Assembly: GCA_013407085.1 (NCBI GenBank)
Contig: JACCGJ010020378.1
Span: 31,505 to 95,504 of the forward strand
Length of the DNA: 64,000 bases
Source of the DNA: Atriophallophorus winterbourni
Taxonomy: Eukaryota; Platyhelminthes; Trematoda; Plagiorchiida; Microphallidae
Direction of reading: 5' to 3'
Every line of letters starts with the position of its first letter. The stretch's first letter is position 1. Shown here piece after piece: positions 49,137 to 58,100 of the stretch. The notes below the pieces were generated by a model. The model was not told the DNA's origin. It saw nothing but the letters and a program-made list of their open reading frames with translations, and did no database searches. A program made the position numbers and the translations under genes.

Positions 49137-52100
49137 TGTAATTATTGTGAAATATCGAGTTATAATGAGATGCATGAATCAAGAGTACTATTAGGTATAG
49201 CGAATATTGTGTTTGTAAAAATCTGGAATGATGTCTGAAATTCGTCGACTGCGTACAAAGTGGAAGCTGTTAAATAGGATAGCTACTCTGAGGAAAGAAC
49301 TTCACACATGGCAATTTATCTCACTTCAAAATTAGTATTAAGCATTAGCACCGCAGATGCAATAACCTATTGTAACTAATATTTCTGTTTTGTTTTCTCG
49401 TAAGTCCTAGCATATATTATATTCACAATATTTTAAAACAACACTGATTTTTGTACATTTATCCCTTAGAGATCGTTAAATAATTCAAATTTTTTTTAAA
49501 CTAGAAAATGCTCAGTTTCACGGTAAGTTTCTTAGATATTGATTCTTATGTTCTCTATATTAATGTTGCGATGTTTTGCCAAATGGTTTCAAAATTAATC
49601 AAACCTGCCACATAAAACTAAGATAAACGTTTATGCGGTTATAACTTAACGTGCTACACTACATACATAAAACAAATCGAAAGCAAAGTTTTCAACCGAT
49701 AAATTCCGAGTGATTATTTTTGAACTAAATGCATAATAAATGAATACTAACCCGAAAATTCATAGGAACACATTTTAATATTTATCAAACCAGATTATTG
49801 TTCCATATATTTATTTCGACAATTTCTGGTGAAATCTTCAAACTTTTCAGTGGTGAGCACTACTCACAATCAGATATTAGGAAACCTTAGTAAACCTTCT
49901 CACAACCGACTTCCTTGTTAAGACTGAGGTCTCAACACTGAGACCTGATGTCAAAGCCTTATTCCGCAACGGTCGAGAAGGAAACGTGAACAAATAAATA
50001 TTTGATACGATCCAGCTTTCTATCAATGTCCGTGGGTTAGTTTGCTTCAAGACACAAATTAATTCATCTAATCCACGAGTAACGCTATCGCGAGCTTTTA
50101 AAGCAAGCAAGTGAAATGTGTTGAATAATGTCGATGAACCTACTAATTATACACCCTAACCCGGGTTAACCTCATCTTCTGGCTTACAGCTGTTTAAAAT
50201 TTAAAAAAAGCTTTTCGCCAGAAACGTCGTTTAAATACTTTTTGCAAAAGAGTGTAAATTTTAGAGGCTTTATGGTCACGTCAACATCATCGATATGATT
50301 ATCTTGGAGAATAAGCCAGTGCGCTTCGCGACATGATTGTTTATCGTAACTTAAATATATTTTTGGTAGAAAAACAAGTGAATCATATTCGATGCGATAA
50401 AACGGACAGAAAAAACGCTTCGTTAATTTTGTTTTCATAGTCTTTAAACAAATGTGAGTATGGTTATGGAGATAAAAAGCGCATCGGTCATACGGCAGAT
50501 TTCAGGGCGTTACCAATTGATTCATATATATTACCCGCAGCCACAATTTTCGAGTCAAACCAAAGTTTATTGCGATGTGCCGCGCTTAAGACACCTTCAG
50601 ACCAAACCGACATTCTAAATCTTCTTTGCAGTTTTTATTGTCGCTATCCCTGGTTAGTGAGCGTGAAATGCGGATAGAACGTTAATATTTAAAGCGACGC
50701 AAGCAACCGGGATTTTATAAGATTTTTGTTGAACATTCTTATCAAAATGGCTCCAACGGTTCTCCTATTTTTGAATAGATATGATGGTACGCGAACAGTG
50801 AAGTGAGGCCATGATACCGCAGAATAACATCGGTACAGGAGCAGGCTTCTCGCAAAGAGCAAGCGCGATTCTGGTCAGGAAATGTGTGTGCAGTTAAGAT
50901 CTTTGTTAGGCGTCTATTGCTGAAGCACCAGCACTTGGATTGGCGGTAAAAGCATAATGCACTTTCTGTATTTTTGAGCACCCTTCGATTCAGTTGTTAT
51001 TTTTGCTATATGTAAAGTGATCAATTCGCAATGAAATTCCGCAGAACTACATTGCTACGCTGTTGTCATTCATTATAAAACGTTAGTTTGGAGCATAATA
51101 ATTACCAGAATTTGCAATAAATGATCTTGTTTAATTATCTTATTTTAAATATCGGGGACGTTTGGCTGTTGTTGGTTATGCGATTAATAACGAAATCACG
51201 ACTCGACTTGCTAAGGCCATGGTGGCATTTTCGTGATTTAAGCAACTCTGTAAGAGAAGGTATTTTGGCTTGATATTAAACAGAAAATTCTTTGTAACTG
51301 CGGCGTAGACTTAATTGCTTTACGAAATTGGAGGTTGAACAGTTCGCGTAAAAGTAGTTAGGAGGCCGGTGGTCTGTGATCAACGTTGTTTGCGATGAAT
51401 TACTAAGCATCATCGAAAAACCAAGTTTGCATAAATGAAGTCATGCGCCGCGTTTTCCTAAACAACGACATTTCCTTTCAAACAGTCTTTACCTGACTTC
51501 GTGTCAGCTAGTTGGAACACAGTCTGCTCATGAAACCTGAACGGTTACCACGCCGAGCGTTCTATAGTTCAGCCGATAAAATTGCTGCTGGTGGTCAGCC
51601 GCTAATTCGGAGCAGTGACATGTAACGGTTTACTTCCTGTCTAATTAAGGTTTTACGGGCGTGCTTGCCTAGGTTGGATACAACATAATGAACAATTGTT
51701 CAGCTGGACACTTTTTGAAGGAGAGCTTTGTAACAGTGTCAATCGATATGATTGCTTGAATTCTTCGTCACCGGACTTTGATTTTTACGCTGAATATTAA
51801 CAAAGATGAAGAACAAACAAATAAATTTACCATTAACGTGAATATGCGACATTTTGCATTGTTATTTACTGTTCTCCTTTCGTGAATTTTTCATTTCAAT
51901 TATGCGAAGCGATAGCATAGAATTAAAAAGGATTTTCTGGAGGTGTTATCAAGGTGGACGGGTTGTCTTAAGAGGCAATCAGATGATCTCAATGTTGAGC
52001 TGTTTCCGCGTATTTAATTCTAAACATTATTTGTCATCGTCATTTCCGTGAATGCAAGAGGTTGATGAAAACCATAACTGTTCATAGTTTAGATTCACTG

Positions 52101-55100
52101 AACAACAACATATTTGTCTGCAAAACCTCTTCCTCCACCGGAAGCTAAAATTGTTTTGCTTATTCGGGAATTATTAATTTAAGATACACTTTAGTTCGTT
52201 ACCTGAAATGATATATAATTAAACAACCGATGTTGATCACTGATATAAAGATTTCATCGTCAACTTTCTTAGTTCATTCTCAAATTTCATTAGCATACAA
52301 GCATGGTTAACCTGACAGTATTTTGGTCAGGATCATGCTTGTGTGAATCTATACACGTCATGTTTTCCCAAATTTGTAGTAGTATAATTTCTGAAAATTC
52401 GTTGACAGTAATAAATGTATATTCTCCTTCTTCATCATCATCATATTCTTCTCATATGCTTATCATTTTGATTCATCAACATTTTATTGGGGACCGATAA
52501 AACATATTGTACATGTTCTTGTTAACCAATACTTTTATACGAAATCTGTCACGAAGTCATAGATAAAAATTGTATTGCATCCAATGGGATCACTATGGAG
52601 ATTTTAAAATTCAAGTTATGAATGCCTAAAATATTAGTGTAAGATTGCTGATTAATGTTTGTCGAAAACAAAACAAATTATGTAGGTTAAGTAATTTGTA
52701 GACGGATACTATATCATTTAAAAGTTGGCTTCTAATAAACTGTTAGTTCCATCTATTTCGTGAACTTAGATTAAACATTTCAGTGTGAAATCGCAAAGGA
52801 TGTTGTCTGTTGATATTGAAATTTGGTGATACTCATTGGAAATTAGTAAACATTTCTGAACTGGGTTGTTATGAAAAACGTTTCACCATTTTCTTCATTG
52901 AAAGAAATTATACATAATTCCTTATTGTATTCTGAATATTTTTCTCTCTCAGTGATTCACTTGCAGTTAACAACCGAATACCCGAAAGATGATGTTTGCA
53001 GGCGTGTAAGTGTACATAAGTTGATATTTTGTGTCTAAATCTGATTAGGTGACTACAGTAACCACTGTCAACTGTTAAACTGTTAAACTAAACATCGCTA
53101 AACTCGTAGATTTTGAAAAGTCAGAGGATTAAGAAATTCCAGGTTGACCAATTTTATTGATAAGTTATTGTGATTAGAATATTTATGTCACACATGCTCA
53201 CAACATTAGCACCATTTAATTTCTGTAACCTTAGTAAGGATCGTAAGATTCTAAACAGTCATATAATGTCAGTTCATTGTATACATATGTAGACGATGCA
53301 GAGTTTACGCTAAATTTATAAACGTAAATTGAAGTGTGTACTGATATGTTCTGTAAGAATCGATCACCTGGTTTAAATCGATTTGTGCCTTAAATTCGTG
53401 CACCTGAGATGTGATTTCACATCGATGGACTATTCTAAGCCCTCGAAATATTTCCGAAAATGTTGAATATTGAAATGAACTATCATGCAGTCGAATATAC
53501 TCTTATCATAAATGATCAAACTGTTTTAACTTGAACACAAAATTAGCGCACTGAATGGCCGAATTGGCAGACTAGTGCTGAAAATGTGGAAATAAATATA
53601 TGTTTGTTTTGACTTTGGTCAATGATGAAAGATGTGAATGAAACAGAAAAATATTAAGCAAACCGTATCGCATCAACAGAAAGAAACAGCCAAATTAAAT
53701 GCTTTTGATTTTTTTCTAATCTATTTGCCTAAACATTTATTTCATAGCTTTCCTACGGTGTCCCGGATTTACGTTACTTTTACGTAGCAAAAACAGACTC
53801 AGTTAATTTAGAACCAATTAATCAATTAGAAGTTTATAAATGCTCGGTAATCCACTCAGATGAATGGCTCGACTTCTCGTCAGCAAATAGCTAGTCCAAT
53901 ATTGCCAACGACAAACACTAAAAAAGCTATATTAATAAACAAGTTTGAACACATCCGGAAAGAAGTGAACGATCTTGGATAGATTCTATAATTCATCTCA
54001 AAATGATGTGACGAGTTCAAATGCACACATTGCATTTATATTTAGAATTCAGTGGCTGAATCAATATACGCTCAATCGAAGAAAATAGTGTTGTCCCTTT
54101 TTAAACGATCTGCACGGGGTAAATGTTTAAGTCTGATTGTATTAAATAAACTTGTTTTTAGCTGGTCATATCCTTTGTGTATATCACATATTAAACCGGC
54201 AATGAACATAAACAAGCAAGATTTATTTAAACAAATTGATTCACGATCGGCCTAGTGTATAAAAATGAGAAGAACAACCTGATTGTTCGATATCGGCAAT
54301 TAATCTGTTAACTCTTTTTTATAATGTATATCATCGACATTTTTGAAACATTGAACGTAATTTATCCATCATTAAATAAAGATTTTTCAGGAAAACTATG
54401 AAAGTATCTGCTGGGTATACAGCTAAAAAAAGCTTAAATTGGAATTAACTGAAATGTAATCTAATTTTGCGTTATTTACGGTTTTCATCCTTCAACTAAA
54501 ATAAACATTTAAAAAAACGAATTTGGGAAGGCGTAACACGCGTGAATAACTTTTATCGTGTGCAAACAAAAATGAGTCTTTATCATTGGTTGCGATCACA
54601 CGTTAACTTGGATCGATGAGGGTACATGTTTTGTTTAGACGAACCGGTCTTGCTTTCGTTGTTTCGATTAAGTGCCCTGACTTAATGAATTCTAGGGTGT
54701 TTGAAGAAAAAGCATGCAAATAAGCACTTTTTCAAAATCACGTATGTAGGCCGAATCTACACACGTGTGATGTTATTTGGTTGAAAACTTTGGTAATAAC
54801 AACCATACCAAACATTCGAGCTCAACTAGTTAACCAATTTTCTATTGTTTCCAGCTCTTGCGGATCCTAAAACTACTGTCCCTAACTAATCAATGCAAAC
54901 AAGCTTAAAACCGGTCGTGGTGTGTATGTGATGAAAGTGAATGCAAGTAAGCTTTTTGTTATTAGGCATGGGTGTAAATCCAGGCGACATAAGCGTGGGC
55001 TCATGCGATGGAGCAAATGGACCGTTCCCCACTAATACACCTGTGGTATACACGCAAAACGTCTTAATTATAGATAATTTGTTCATTGGGTTTAATCAAA

Positions 55101-58100
55101 CTAATTGACCAAACCATTATGGTGTCATTCTTCATTCAGCTATGGAAGCTATAAAAAATCAACAGAGCAACATACTCTATGATATTTATGTCCTGTAAAC
55201 TCAAATTATAGTCCGATTGAAAATGATAAACTTTGCAAATTTTCAATATTTTGTTTTATCTCATATATTTTTAAACAAAACGCGTGGATCTTTTGAATGA
55301 TTCTCAGCAGGTTTAAAAAAACTCTATTCTATCAAATGGCATTTTTACGCGCTTTGTTAAATCAATCACTCAATACGGGAACCGAAACGTTAACGTTTTA
55401 TTCATACTCACAGACGATTGAAAAGCTGAAACCAGGACCAATATTTACGGAACTATCCCAGGATCATTGTTTGATTCTCAAATGGTTAAAATGGGGAGAC
55501 AGTTCGATTCATTTCGTGATGCTACAATTAGTTATCCCATGGAATGTGGAAATTCAACGATACAAAGAAAAAAATGAAATCCTTCGATTCCAAAACGTAT
55601 TGTTTGGATTGGTCAACACCACCCTTTCTGTCTGGTTCGCTCCGGATCATCCACATTATTGTGAGTTTCCTTTGGAGCGATGCTATTTGTAATAATAGGG
55701 CCCGAAAAGCGCTGCAGATTTTAGCAACATTACACATTTGTCGTATTTACGAGCTTTTAGAACTTGCCCATAAAGCACTTAGTGATTCTGTTTTTGAACA
55801 CCGTGGTTCATTGTTAGGAACCCTATATATCACTAACCTGACTCTCCGAATTTGCTAACTACCTTTTCACTGTTTTGAGATAGACCTAAATAAATATTAC
55901 CGTTTCCATGTGATGGCTGCAAACACTCGTCTAAAAATAGAAAAGCAAAATATGCGCAAACCTATGCGTTGAATATGGATTTTTTGACGTTTGTTCAGTA
56001 CACAATGAAATGAGTTTCAAAATAACAAGTGAAAAATATGGCAGCTTTTGTAACCTTTCTGATTATGTTTGAACATTTTGGTCATCTTGTTTCTACTAGA
56101 CAGTATAAGATAAAATGATTTTTTGCATCTGTGCGTAAGTCTGAATAACGGTTAACATCGCGTGACCACTCTGAAATCAGAGGAATACACCAACGCATTA
56201 GGAAACATTTTAATTTGTCAACATTGAATTAGCTACAGATCGCATACACCATCACTGAACTATTCCAGTATAATTTCAATAATTGAGAATTGAGTTTTGA
56301 CAACTACCGAGTGCACTATCTGGACGTGTGGTTAGCATTCTCGCGTGCGCACATCCAAAGACTTCGTCGCCAGCGTATTCCAATGTGAAATTTACGGACA
56401 ACTCTAAAACAACGTCTCAAAATTAATTCGTAATTCCTGTTCAAACGCCTGTAAAAATCGTACGTTTTCTCAAAACTAATACTCCATTTAACCAGTTTGT
56501 TATTATCATCGTAAGCGTAATTCACCAAGCAGAAAAAAGACCGTGTTCTTCAACACAAACGCTATCCGACCTTGAAATTTAGAAGTCGAAACACATGTTG
56601 TGAGGAAATGCATGAAAATAAAATCTGAATTCTTGTCTCTTCAAAATGTGGGATCAAGATATTGCTTTTTTTAGTTTGAAGATGTAATGTAATTTATCAA
56701 CGTGAATTCTGATGGGATTGTGCTTTCTTTTAGCGGAGCGGAATAACACGCACCATCTTGATATCCGTATCCGAGATCGTCATTCATAAAATGAAAATGA
56801 TTATTCACGTGAAACGTGATGGATTGTCTAATCATCACGTGATTGGGATCGATATCCTCGCTCAAAATCTATCTATAGAGGCCAATTAATTAACCTTTCT
56901 TCAGGTTTTATTTGTCACATGAATTTGACGTATGATAAATACTCAGGTTCGAAATTAGAGAAACGTACATAGTTTGAACAACCGTTGACTCAAATTGATG
57001 ATAGGTGACATGAATATTCATTGATACTCATGTTTGGGAGTAGAGTATTTGATACGTATTCCTTACTGGTGTTATCCAATTTTGCTAACCAGCAGCATGT
57101 TTAACTAATCAGTGTGTATATCGAATTAACCGTGGTGTGTGATGGAACTGCATGCAAATAAGGATTGTTTGCAACTGCCGATTGTTTAAAGTTGAATGAA
57201 CAATACAAGTATTTAATTGCTTCGGATACATAAATCATTTAACTGATTTGTATACAGAAGCCCTAATAAGTATTCACGTGATCTCCCGAAGTTTTTTTAC
57301 ATTTTCCTACAGATTATGTTCACCAAGACAATCGAAAACACATGGTCTGTAAGTCTGAATTGTGCGCAAAATTTCTATTACAATGAACATCGCGTAAGAA
57401 AAAACCTAATAAAACCGCTGCCATGGATCTTTTGATTAGTTATTTCATAAACTAAAGGCACAATTGCATTTATGTCCATCACATACGCACACTCTAAAAG
57501 CGGTTTTGTGTTGATTACAAGCATCATGTAGGGGCAGTAGCAACAGGATCACCATGCGCTTGACATAATAAAAGAATGGTTAACAAGTTGCGCCTTCAGA
57601 CCAAACTTGTTTACCAAACCGTTTGAATTCAATCAAACCGAAACCCGAATTGATCTGAATTCCGGGTTGTCGTCGTTGAACGTTTCTATGCTTGATCTTG
57701 TAATGCAGATTGTACATTGAATCCTATGGTATCCTGATTCAGGTTGGCCATCGTTCTTATCTTGTTAATTGATCTGATTACTTTCTTACAATGGTAAATA
57801 GAGCCTCCTCAAGAGGACGTGTTATGTATCTGAATTATGGTATTGGTTACCATGATAACAAAACATTATTCATTATACAGGCTCCACAACCTCCATTAAT
57901 GAGACAATCTAAAAAGATGTTTTGTTCAATTAAACAAATGATCGGCGCTGATTTTTCCTGATCAGGATCTGTATTAACTCCAGAAGTTATAAGACTAGAC
58001 ATGCGTTCGTTAGAATTAAGCACCCCTAAAAGAGTCACGATTGATTGATTGAATGATTATATCATAATATAACAAAATTTAGTGAAAAATGCATACTGCC

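Noticed and set aside
54391..54414. 24-nt micro-exon candidate with acceptor 'aaagatttttcag' and donor 'gtatac'
   Set aside because: Reads into a TGA in phase 1, which is the phase required between exons 14 and 15. It could be an alternative exon but is not supported by the model.
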